This document shows, one piece after another, positions 54,166-62,858 of a stretch of DNA of 64,000 nucleotides. This stretch comes from CAVQKZ01 sp963837325 (GTDB lineage: Bacteria > Actinomycetota > Actinomycetes > Mycobacteriales > Jatrophihabitantaceae). The stretch's first letter is position 1. Each line of letters starts with the position of its first letter. The stretch spans positions 2,934,714 to 2,998,713 of the forward strand of contig CAWIMV010000001.1 of the NCBI GenBank assembly GCA_963837325.1, given 5' to 3'. A program made the translations under genes and the position numbers. Under the pieces are notes generated by a model, which made no database searches, was not told the DNA's origin, and saw only the letters and a program-made list of their open reading frames with translations.

Positions 54166-54977
54166 CTTCGAATCAGACCGATACCACGATCCGCATCGAT
54201 CACCTCACCAAGCGGTACGGCAAGCGCGTCGTGCTGTCCGACGTCAGTTTCGAGGTCAACGGCGGCGAGATCGTCTCGATCGTCGGGCCGTCGGGATGCG
54301 GCAAGACGACGCTGTTGCGCTGCGCCGTTGGTCTGATGAAGGCGAGCGAGGGAACGGTCTACATCTCCGGCAAGCCGGTCGTCGAACCGCCCGAGGGCGT
54401 AGCCATGGTGTTCCAGCACTTCGGGCTGTTCCCCTGGAAGACCGTGACCGCCAACGTCGCATATGGGCTCACCGTCCAAGGCGTGTCGAAGAAGGACGCC
54501 ACGCCGCGGGTGCGGGAGTTGCTCGAACTCGTCGGGCTGCAGGGCTTCGAAAAGTCCTATCCTTATCAGCTTTCCGGCGGTATGCAGCAGCGGGCCGGGC
54601 TGGCCCGCGCGCTGGCGATCGAGCCGAACGTGCTCGTCATGGACGAGCCGTTCGCCGCACTTGACGCGCAGACCCGCGACGTTCTCCAACTCGAGCTACT
54701 GCGCATCTGGGACACCCGTCGGGCGGCAATGATGTTCGTGACCCACTCGATCGACGAAGCGGTCCTGATGGGCGATCGGGTAGTCATCCTGCGCGGCAGC
54801 CCGGCCACGATCTTCGACATCGTCGACGTCGCAATCCCGCGGCCGCGCGGTCGCGAAGCGGTCGACAGCGAGCGATTCCGCACCGTCCGCGACTACGTCT
54901 GGCGTGCGGTCATGAGCGACAGCACGAACGACGCCCCACGGACCGCGTCCCCGGACGCCGTCCAGATCGAGCTCTGA
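54162..54977 (+). CDS. ABC transporter ATP-binding protein, SsuB/TauB-like
   Basis: ATPase of 271 aa. Walker A is GPSGCGKTT at about 42-50, Q-loop MVFQHFGLFPWKTV, signature LSGGMQQRAGLARAL, Walker B VLVMDEPFAALD, switch His in FVTHSIDEAV. GTG overlaps the permease stop and has GGAGGAG upstream. Confidence 0.92.
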   Translation: MTSNQTDTTIRIDHLTKRYGKRVVLSDVSFEVNGGEIVSIVGPSGCGKTTLLRCAVGLMKASEGTVYISGKPVVEPPEGVAMVFQHFGLFPWKTVTANVAYGLTVQGVSKKDATPRVRELLELVGLQGFEKSYPYQLSGGMQQRAGLARALAIEPNVLVMDEPFAALDAQTRDVLQLELLRIWDTRRAAMMFVTHSIDEAVLMGDRVVILRGSPATIFDIVDVAIPRPRGREAVDSERFRTVRDYVWRAVMSDSTNDAPRTASPDAVQIEL

Positions 54978-54991
54978 ACCCCTACTCACGG

Positions 54992-56041
54992 ATGGACGTG
55001 CACATGCGACGACACTCGACCTCACGGCGATTGCTGGCGGTGGCCTGCGCAACGGCTATGGCGGCGCTGGTGGCCGCTGGCTGCAGTTCCAGCAAGTCTT
55101 CGGGCGGGGGCGGTTCGGATTCGCTGACGCTGGGCTCGCCCGGCATCCCGCCGGTCATCTCAGGGCTGCTGCCCTACATCGCCGAGAGGCAGGGCTTCTA
55201 CAAGAAGTACGGCGTGAATGTGTCGATCAAGAACTTCCAGACCGGAACCGACGCCACGCGCGCCGTGACCACCGGCCAGATCGACGTGGCGATCATGCCG
55301 CCGGCGCAACTCGTCCAGCTCGCGGCCCAGGGCAAGCCGCTTGTCGCCTTGCAGGGCCAGGAGTTCCCCGACTGGGTCGTCGTCTCGACTGAATCAGGCG
55401 TCAGGACCTGCCAATCCCTGAAAGGCAAAAGCATTGGCGTCGACGCGATCGGCGGCATCCGCTACATCGCGCTGCTGCAGATGTTGCGGACCTGCGGGAT
55501 GAGCATCAGTGACGTCCACCCGCTCCCCTTTCCCGGCAACGCGAACCCGCAAGCTCTCGTCGCCGGCCAGCTCAAGGAGTCGGTGCTGCACCTGAACGAA
55601 TTCGTAGACGTCCAGTCGCAGGGCAAGAAGCTGACGACGGTGCTCAAGATGAGCCAGGCCGTGCCCGACACGATGTACGAGATGTACGGCACGACCAAGA
55701 GTGAACTGGCCAAAAAGCGTCCGACGTTTGTCAAACTCATCGCGGCTCAGATTGCGACGATTGCCTGGATGAACGACCCGAAGAACGCCGACGCTGTCGC
55801 GCAGTACGCGACCGTTACGGGCGACAAGAAGAAGGACCTGCTCTCGGCCATGGCGCAGTACCGCGCCATCAATTTCTGGAGCAGCACGGACGCGGCAATG
55901 CCCCAGAAAAACGTGACGAACAGCATCCAGGGTCAGGTCGCTGCCGGGAACGTCAAGGCCGCCAAGGCGCCCAAGTACAGCGACATCGTCAATCTGTCGG
56001 TATACGCCGACGCCCGCAAACTCGTCTCGAAGACGGGGTGA
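54992..56041 (+). CDS. ABC transporter substrate-binding lipoprotein, NMT1/SsuA-like
   Basis: Lipoprotein of 349 aa. The signal peptide has an Arg-rich start and the lipobox VAAGC (Cys31), then a Ser/Gly linker. The binding fold has LPYIAERQGFYKKYGVNVSI and TTGQIDVAIMPPAQLVQLA. The first ATG is used; a second ATG four codons on is equally possible. Fourth transporter gene after two permeases and the ATPase. It differs clearly from the binding protein at 770, so its ligand is probably different. Confidence 0.9.
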   Translation: MDVHMRRHSTSRRLLAVACATAMAALVAAGCSSSKSSGGGGSDSLTLGSPGIPPVISGLLPYIAERQGFYKKYGVNVSIKNFQTGTDATRAVTTGQIDVAIMPPAQLVQLAAQGKPLVALQGQEFPDWVVVSTESGVRTCQSLKGKSIGVDAIGGIRYIALLQMLRTCGMSISDVHPLPFPGNANPQALVAGQLKESVLHLNEFVDVQSQGKKLTTVLKMSQAVPDTMYEMYGTTKSELAKKRPTFVKLIAAQIATIAWMNDPKNADAVAQYATVTGDKKKDLLSAMAQYRAINFWSSTDAAMPQKNVTNSIQGQVAAGNVKAAKAPKYSDIVNLSVYADARKLVSKTG

Positions 56042-56045
56042 CGAC

Positions 56046-56669
56046 GTGAGCTCCGAGCCGAACATCAGCTACGTGCCGCTCGAGGCCATGGACGAGCGGA
56101 TGCAGGCCGAGATCCACCGCTGCGCGCGCGAGGGCACGCCGAGACCCGAGAGTTCGGCGGTGCGAGCTCATGCCCCGAACGCCTTCTGGGCCTTCGCCGA
56201 CGCGTGGCGCGACACGTTCCGCAACGGCGTCTGTGACCACCCGATCAAGGATCTGTGCCGTGTTTACATTTCACGAACAGTCAAGTGTGAGTTCTGTGGC
56301 AATCAGCGCTCGACCCAAGCCCGGTCCGCCGGCCTGCAGGAGCAGCAGTACGACGAGCTGCTCAACTTCGAGTCCTCGGATCGCTATGACGAACGCCAGA
56401 AGGCGGCGCTTGCCTACGCCGAAGCGATCGCGTGGGGATTGAATTCCGCGGAACTGTGGACGAGGTTGCACCGACACTTCAGCGAGCCGGAACTGGTCGA
56501 GCTCGGCTGCTTCATCGGGCTGACTTTTGGGCAGCAGAGCTGGATCCGACTGCTCGGCATCGACCATCACCAGTACCTGCCTGGCACCAAGGCCTCGCTG
56601 GCACCGGGCTTTGAAACGGCGGAAGAACTCGCTGCCAGCAAGGCCGCTGCGGATTACTGGGCCCGCTGA
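56046..56669 (+). CDS. Carboxymuconolactone decarboxylase / AhpD-fold protein
   Basis: Helical protein of 207 aa, from a GTG 4 bp after the binding-protein stop. The AhpD-type redox pair is Cys81 and Cys84 in VKCEFCGNQRS, and later FGQQSWIRLLGIDHHQYL. Family members are alkylhydroperoxidases or decarboxylases of ring-cleavage lactones; the CxxC favours a redox role. It ends the operon begun at 51336. Confidence 0.85.
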   Translation: MSSEPNISYVPLEAMDERMQAEIHRCAREGTPRPESSAVRAHAPNAFWAFADAWRDTFRNGVCDHPIKDLCRVYISRTVKCEFCGNQRSTQARSAGLQEQQYDELLNFESSDRYDERQKAALAYAEAIAWGLNSAELWTRLHRHFSEPELVELGCFIGLTFGQQSWIRLLGIDHHQYLPGTKASLAPGFETAEELAASKAAADYWAR

Positions 56670-56945
56670 ACCCGCCTGCAGGGCACCCGAGGGCGCCGTC
56701 GACGGAACAGGCGGCCTTGCCGATTTTTCGGTGATCGCGTGGGCTCAGCACCTTCGGCCGGGCGAGAGTCCTTCGCGACGCCAATCGGCAGGAGGCAGTT
56801 CGTGGCGGTGTAGTCGACGTGGAAGGGCCAGATCGACAGAGGCTCGAGTCACCGGAGGACCGAGCGCTCGCCCTCACCTGAGCCCGCGCCTCCCATCCGA
56901 GTCGTCAGCCGTTTCTAGCCGCAGGCGGCTGGGTAAGGCCCAGTC
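56670..56945. other. Intergenic region after the transporter operon
   Basis: No credible gene. It contains the possible terminator at 56672-56714 and otherwise only short Arg/Ser-rich frames. It marks the right end of the catabolic island. Confidence 0.5.
56672..56714 (+). terminator. Possible terminator after the transporter operon
   Basis: CCGCCTG at 56672-56678 pairs with CAGGCGG at 56708-56714 across a GC-rich loop, and ATTTTT follows at about 56722-56727. The large loop makes it tentative. Confidence 0.35.
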
Positions 56946-59412
56946 ATGACGGACCTTCTCGATCCCTTCGTGCGGGTTCGGGGAGCCAACGATCACAACC
57001 TGCGCAACGTCGACGTCGACATTCCGCGCGATGCCTTCGTCGCCTTCACCGGCGTCTCCGGCTCGGGGAAGTCGTCGTTGGCCTTCGGCACGCTCTACGC
57101 CGAGGCGCAGCGGCGCTACTTCGAGTCGGTGGCGCCGTACGCGCGACGGTTGCTGCAACAGGTGGGCGCGCCGCACGTGCAGGACATCACCGGCCTGCCG
57201 CCGGCCGTCGCACTGCAGCAGCGCCGCGGCACACCGACTCCACGCTCGACGGTCGGCACCATCACCACGCTGTCCAACCTGTTGCGGATGCTGTACTCAC
57301 GAGCCGGGACGTACCCGCGCGGCGCCGAGAGGCTCGAGGCAGAGGCGTTCTCGCGCAACACGGTGGCCGGCGCCTGCCCGCGATGCTCGGGACTTGGGCG
57401 TCGTCCACGACGTCACCGAGGAGCTGCTGGTCCCGGACCCGTCGCTGAGCATCCGCGACGGTGCCATCGCGGCGTGGCCGGGCGCCTGGCAGGGCGCGAA
57501 CCTGCGCAGCATCGTCGCCGGATTGGGCATCGACATCGACAGGCCGTGGCGCAAGTTGCGCAAGAAGGACCGCGACTGGTTGCTGTGGACCGACGAGCAG
57601 CCTTCGGTTCTCATCGAGCCGGAGCGCGACCGGATCGACTACGGCTACTACGGGACGTTCTGGAGCGCCCGCAAGCACGTGCTGCACGTGCTCGCCGACT
57701 CGAAGAGCGAGCAGATGCGCGCGCGGGCCATGCGCTTCGTGCGCAGCGTGCCGTGCCCCGACTGCGGCGGCAGCGGGCTGCGCCGCGAGGCCCTCGCCGT
57801 CACGTTCGCCGGACGCTCGATCGCCGAGGTCAACGCGCTGCCGCTGAGCGCTGTCGTCGACGTGCTGCGGCCGACGGCCGAGCTGCTCGAGCCCGGATCA
57901 GCGACGTCGAGCGCGGCGTCCGGCGAGACCACCGAGGTCGCGGTGCGCATCTGCGCCGACCTCGTTGCCCGCATCGAGGTCCTGCTCGATCTCGGCCTGG
58001 GCTACCTGAGCCTGGATCGAGCGTCCACCACGCTGTCGCCGGGTGAGCTGCAGCGGCTGCGGATCGCGACGCAGCTGCGCTCCGGGCTGTTCGGCGTCGT
58101 CTACGTCCTCGACGAGCCCTCCGCCGGCCTGCATCCAGCGGACGCCGAGCCGCTGCTCGACGTCCTGCAGCGACTCAAGACATCGGGCAACTCGTTGTTC
58201 GTGGTGGAGCACGACATGGACGTCGTGCGCCGGGCGGACTGGGTCGTCGACATCGGGCCCGGCGCGGGCGAGGCCGGCGGCCGGGTGCTGTACAGCGGGC
58301 CGGTAGCCGGTCTCGAGGACGTCGAGTCGGCGACGGCCGATCATCTGTTCGGCCGGGCGGCGCCGGTGGCGCACGAGCCGCGGAACCCGCACGGATGGTT
58401 GCGTCTGCGTGGCGTCACCCGGCACAACCTGCGCGACGTCTCGGTCGACGTACCGCTGTGCGTGCTGACCGCGGTCACCGGGGTTTCCGGCTCGGGCAAG
58501 TCGACGTTGGTGACGCAGGTCCTCGCCGAGGTGGTGCGAAGCCACCTCGGCCTGGCCGGGGACGACGAGTTGGACGAGGCCGAGCTCGAGGTCGACGTGC
58601 AGGACGCGTCAGGGGTCGAGTCCTTCGATCGGCTGGTCCGCGTCGATCAACGCCCCATCGGCCGCACCCCTCGGTCGAACCTGGCGACCTACACCGGGAT
58701 GTTCGACGCGGTGCGCAAGCTGTACGCGGCGACCGATGAAGCGCGAGCGCGCGGGTACACCGCCGGCCGGTTCTCCTTCAATGTGCCCGACGGACGATGC
58801 GAGACATGCCAGGGCGAGGGCTTCGTCGCCGTCGAGTTGCTATTCCTGCCCGGCAGCTACGGGCCGTGCCCGACGTGTCACGGTGCGCGCTACAACGCCG
58901 AGACGCTCGAGGTGACCTACCGCGGCCAGACCATCGGCGACGTCCTGGCGATGACGGTGGACGAGGCCGCGAAGTTCCTGGCCGACGTCCCTGCGGCCTC
59001 TCGCAGCCTGGAGACCTTGCGCGACGTGGGACTGGGTTATCTCCGCCTCGGCCAGCCGGCGACCGAACTGAGCGGCGGCGAGGCGCAGCGCATCAAGCTC
59101 GCGACCGAGATGCAGCGCTCGCGTCGGGGGCATGCGTTGTACCTGCTCGACGAGCCGACCTCCGGGTTGCATCCGGCCGACATCGCGCTGTTACTGCGCC
59201 AGCTGCACCGCCTCGTCGACGCCGGCAACACCGTCGTGCTCGTGGAGCACGACCTCGACGTCATCGTCGACGCCGACTGGGTGATCGATCTCGGTCCCGG
59301 CGGTGGCGACGCCGGTGGCAGGGTCATCGCCACAGGGCGCCCCGCCGAGATCGTCAGAGCGAACGACAGCGCAACCGCGCCCTACCTCGCCCAGCGGTTA
59401 GCGCGTTCCTGA
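56946..59412 (+). pseudogene. UvrA-like ABC ATPase, frameshifted
   Basis: DNA-repair-type ATPase of about 821 aa if repaired, shorter than housekeeping UvrA (about 950). First ATPase half: FTGVSGSGKSSLAFGTLYAEAQRRY (Walker A), PRCSGLG, then after the break PDCGGSGL, and LSPGELQRLRIATQL with VYVLDEPSAGLH. Second half: VTGVSGSGKSTLVTQVL, CETCQGEG and CPTCHGARY zinc-site cysteines, LSGGEAQRIKLATEM and YLLDEPTSGLHPAD. The frame is lost at CSGLG near 57391-57394; total length is one base over a multiple of three. UvrA-like paralogs of this class are linked to drug self-resistance or alternative repair. Outside the LacI-operator island. Confidence 0.88.
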
Positions 59413-59464
59413 GCCGGCGCCGCTTGGCGATGGACTCCAGCAGCGCTGCTGCGGCGGCAGCCGA

Positions 59465-59764
59465 CTAGCCCGGGAGCTTGTCCGCGATTACGTCGATCTT
59501 CTCGATCTGGGGCTCGGAGAAAAGCACGCCGGTGTTGGGTCCGAGCGCCTGGCCCACGCCGCCGGCCAGGTGAGCGTCCCGCGCTTCGTCGTCGGGGAAC
59601 ACGTCGTAGACGCCGAAGGTGGAGGGGCCGAATTGAATAGCGAACCAGGCGATGGTGCCCGGCTCTTCCATCACGATCGACCGCGCTCCGGTGAGGAAGT
59701 CTGCGAGTTCGGCCTCCTTGCCAGGCAGGGCCTCGAGACGGACCAGAAGAGCTTTGGTGACCAT
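59465..59764 (-). CDS. Antibiotic biosynthesis monooxygenase (ABM) domain protein
   Basis: Small dimeric alpha/beta-barrel protein of 99 aa. It begins ALLVRLEALPGKEAELADFL and has TIAWFAIQFGPSTFGVYDVF, the usual ABM pattern, and ends with the IEKIDVIADKLPG strand seen in stand-alone relatives. AAGGAG lies upstream of the ATG. It faces the UvrA-like gene. Such proteins are quinol monooxygenases or haem-degrading-like; here function is open. Confidence 0.85.
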   Translation of the reverse strand: MVTKALLVRLEALPGKEAELADFLTGARSIVMEEPGTIAWFAIQFGPSTFGVYDVFPDDEARDAHLAGGVGQALGPNTGVLFSEPQIEKIDVIADKLPG

Positions 59765-60599
59765 GATGGGGCTCCTTCATGTGCGCGGATGCACGACTGC
59801 GAGTCCGCAGCGGGCCAGCAGTCTCCCGACGTCCGTCCGGGAATCCAGCCCGTATCCAGTCCAGCGAAGGAATGTTCTTCGCCTGTTACGCCGGGTATCT
59901 GCCGCATCGGATGCTAGTGCTGTGCGGATCGACGAGCAATGCCGCACGACGGCGACGGCGCATGCTCGCCGGATTGCTGGACGCCGCCCCGACCGGCCTG
60001 CCGGATCTGGCTCCCCTCTGTGTCAAGACGCAGCGAGAAGGTGGGTTCTAAGGCTTGCGCTCGGCGGGTCCGGGAAGTGACTGATCCGAAGTGTCGATGT
60101 CGGGGTGGGAAGTCGGCCACGCTGGATTGAAGAGTCGTCCCCGGGTGTCCTCCCGGGGACGCCGAGCAGGGTCGACTGCGCTCGGGCGTCGTCGTGCATG
60201 CGGGTTGGTAGACGATGTCGGAGAGCCGGCGTTTGAGGCAGCGCATGCGCTTCCATGTTCGTCCCCACGTGCACTCCCTCGTCCCGTACCGGCAGTTGTC
60301 GACGAGGAGGGCAGCGCTACTTCGAGCCGGGCAGACCCCTCTTGAGCCTCTCCACGCCACGGTGACCGGCAGGACGCATGCCAGATGAGAGTCTCGCGAT
60401 CTTGCCACGGACAGCCGCGCAGAGAACGACCCTGCCGATCACCTCGACCGAGCCTTGGCCAGGCACCGATCGTCGGTCAATCAAACAAGTAGCCGCACAG
60501 CGGCCTTTCCGGCATGGGCGCCAGAGGTCGCGGTTCGGGACGCGAGCGGACGCTCGCGCGACACGCGACGACCGGGTTCGTAGGTGAAACCACCGGGTT
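59765..60599. other. Gene-free or decayed stretch
   Basis: No open frame here resembles a protein; all are Arg-rich frames of fewer than about 115 codons on both strands. A strong hairpin lies at 60136-60161. The lack of coding signal, together with the degenerate genes that follow, suggests a decayed region. Confidence 0.5.
60136..60161. terminator. Strong GC hairpin in a gene-free stretch
   Basis: CGTCCCCGGG, a 6-nt loop and CCCGGGGACG form a perfect 10-bp stem. No gene ends nearby, so it may be a leftover terminator or a structured element. Confidence 0.4.
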
Positions 60600-60962
60600 G
60601 TGCGGCGATACCTGCTGAGCGACGCTGTAAAGATGGGATGGCGACGCCGTGATCGCAGTCGACAGGCCCGCAGCGTGGACGACATTCTCCTGAGCAGTTG
60701 GGCCGCTCTGGCCGAGCTGATCGTCGCGGCGCACAATGCAGAGCGGCTTCGGTTCGCCGCGGCGATGTCTGCACTCGCGCGTGACCGACAGCAGACAGCA
60801 GGAGCAACTCTTCTTCTCACGCACTGTCTGACCGCTCGGCTCGCTGCGCATGTTGGTCGGCGACCGGACTCGGAAGATCTTGCGGCAGTGGCGTGGGAGT
60901 TGACTCCTGCGGTTCTGCGCACACTCCCCGATACCACCGCCGACTGGTGCGCGAGACCCTGA
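60600..60962 (+). CDS. Hypothetical protein
   Basis: Open frame of 120 codons from a GTG; a later GTG at 60675 is also possible. The middle part reads like a folded helical protein (SWAALAELIVAAHNAERLRF, LLTHCLTARLAAHVGRRP) with a balanced composition unlike the surrounding Arg-rich shadow frames. No family recognised and no clear ribosome site. Confidence 0.4.
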   Translation: MRRYLLSDAVKMGWRRRDRSRQARSVDDILLSSWAALAELIVAAHNAERLRFAAAMSALARDRQQTAGATLLLTHCLTARLAAHVGRRPDSEDLAAVAWELTPAVLRTLPDTTADWCARP

Positions 60963-60985
60963 GCCGACCGTACTCACATCAACCC

Positions 60986-61198
60986 ATGCGATCCGCGCTC
61001 GAGGTCGTCAGTTTCATTGGGCACGGCACGTGCGCCGTCGCCGCGATGTCAGCCGGCTCAGCTGACCCATTGCTGGACCTCCAGCCATCGGGCGCCGTGA
61101 AGTGGGCATCCGGACGGCCCGACTTCGCCGAGGCGCTGCTTGCCCTCGCCCCGGCGCCAGACGTCGACCCGTCCATCGGCCAGGAATCTGTTACCTGA
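60986..61198 (+). CDS. Small hypothetical protein
   Basis: Open frame of 70 codons from an ATG, 23 bp after the preceding hypothetical gene and in the same direction. Composition (VVSFIGHGTCAVAAMSAG, FAEALLALAPAPDVDPS) is protein-like, but the frame is short and no family is recognised. Confidence 0.25.
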   Translation: MRSALEVVSFIGHGTCAVAAMSAGSADPLLDLQPSGAVKWASGRPDFAEALLALAPAPDVDPSIGQESVT

Positions 61199-61479
61199 CG
61201 GCCGGCGAGGCCCTCGCCGAAGCGCCTGCATGACATCGACAGGTGTGCGACAAGGGCACAGTCATATCGGATGCGATAGTTCGCCCGCACGGTGGCCGTG
61301 CCGCGTGCGCGCACTCTGCTGGTGGTTTGTGTTGGCGTATTCGGCGAGCCAACGAGACGACATCCACCGGTCGCGCTCGTACTCCTGAACGACAGGAGCA
61401 CGCCGTTCAGAAATCGTTGAAGTGGTCGATGATCTTGACGAGTGCTGTCTGCAGGTGCTTCCGCTCAGCGGACGCGAGT
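61199..61479. other. Intergenic stretch without recognisable genes
   Basis: Nothing coding is supported here; frames are short and without family resemblance. Confidence 0.4.
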
Positions 61480-61787
61480 GTTGCGGTCGCTCGCTTCGCC
61501 AACGCTGCGCGTGCAGCCGGCCTCGTCATCCGACGCTCCGACCCATCCGACGCGCGCCTGGTACGTCTCTACTTGACACCCCACGCCGAAGCGGTCGAAC
61601 GACCGGTGCGCGCCGTGCCAGCAAACTCCTGCGACAGCAGACCGATGAGGCGATGGCGCGGCGGGCGGCCGTCGGGCAACACCTCGTCCTGGCTCAGCTG
61701 TGGGAACAGGACGGGCTGACTGTCGGCGAGATCGCCAAACAACTCGGCGAGAACACATTCCGCATACGGCGAGATGCCCTCGGCTGA
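61480..61787 (+). pseudogene. Scrambled MarR-family regulator remnant
   Basis: Two pieces of a MarR winged-helix regulator lie in the wrong order. At 61480-61620, AARAAGLVIRRSDPSDARL and VRLYLTPHAEAVERPVRAV match the wing and C-terminal part. At 61620-61787, in another frame, KLLRQQTDEAMARRA continues that C-terminus and runs straight into VGQHLVLAQLWEQDGLTVGE and IAKQLG, which match the N-terminal HTH entry. The order suggests a deletion between two tandem MarR copies. Not a working gene. Confidence 0.6.
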
Positions 61788-61877
61788 CCGACGTGCCCGG
61801 CGTGGCGCACCCGCCGCGCGGCAGATCCGAACCGGACGCCAGCGCCTTGCGGGTCCCGAATCCGCCCACGCGATCGG

Positions 61878-62788
61878 TCATCTGTCCGGCCGATCGCGAG
61901 TGCGCCGGAACTGTCCGGGCCTGGCGCCAGTTGCGAGCCGAAAGGAGCGGCTGAACGCGGACTCGGACTGGTAGCCGACGTGTGCCGCAATGGTCGCGAC
62001 GGTGAGGTCAGTCGTCTGGAGCCGGCTTCGGCGGCTGTCATCAGTCGGACTTGGGTGACCAAGGCGCCGACGGTCATTCCGGTGGTCCGGCTGAAATGCC
62101 GGATGAACGTCGCTCGCGACATCGCCGCGGCCCGGCTCAGCCGCTCGAACGACCATTCGCCCTGGAGTCTCAGGACCTGCTCGATGACCGCGGCGATCCG
62201 ATCATCGCCTGGTGGCTGTCCAGAACGTCGTGTCGGTGGCCGATCCCGTGATGTCCGCGCAACAACGTCAACAGCGCCGTGCACAAAGCGGACAATATCG
62301 CCGCTGTCCCGTCGCCTTCCTGCTGCGCTTCGCTGCGCATCGGGTGCTCAGCATGCGCAGAACCTCTCGCTGTCCCGACCCGGCCGAACGACACGTGCAC
62401 TGGATCGGGCAGGTTCGAAACAGCATCGCGCCGGCGCCCGCGCCGGACGTGTAGTGCCCGCAGAAGAGGTCGAGCACGGCCTGGCCGCCGGGTGCGCTGC
62501 GCGTCGTCGTGAAGCGGCTCCCCCCGTCTCGGCGATACCATGAAGGCGTCCTCGGGCGCAGTGGGAACGGTGGGGCCCGCCGCTCGGGATCACCACAAGT
62601 CCCCGGCGCGAGCGTGAGCAAGCGGGGCCCGACCTGAAGCTGGCAGCTGCCGTCCAGCAGCACATGGAACGGTGCTTCCCGGTCGCCGTGAGCGGCCACG
62701 TCCATGCGGGTCGAGGCGCCCAGCAGGCAGCGCTTGTCCAGTCTCGCGTTTAGTTGCGCCAGCGGATGATATGACTGACAGCGTCCAT
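61878..62788 (-). pseudogene. AraC-family regulator with cupin-type N-terminus, RclR-like, multiply frameshifted
   Basis: Pieces in all three minus frames align in order to an AraC regulator of about 300 aa. The N-terminus from an ATG at 62788 reads MDAVSHIIRW, then LNARLDKRCLLGASTRMDVA, FHVLLDGSCQLQVGPRLLTL and LVVIPSGGPHR in changing frames. The C-terminus reads FERLSRAAAMSRATFIRHFS, TVGALVTQVRLMTAAEA and, in another frame, LTVATIAAHVGYQSESAFSR SFRLATGARPGQFRR (the two AraC HTHs). At least four frame changes are needed. The layout resembles RclR, the hypochlorous-acid sensor that controls rclA, and it is divergent from an RclA-like gene. Confidence 0.7.
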
Positions 62789-62858
62789 GTGAGACCTTTC
62801 AGCCGGAAACCGAAACGCATAAGCCTATTCGGTCGAGCTAGCTCTCAAGACTGGGCCA

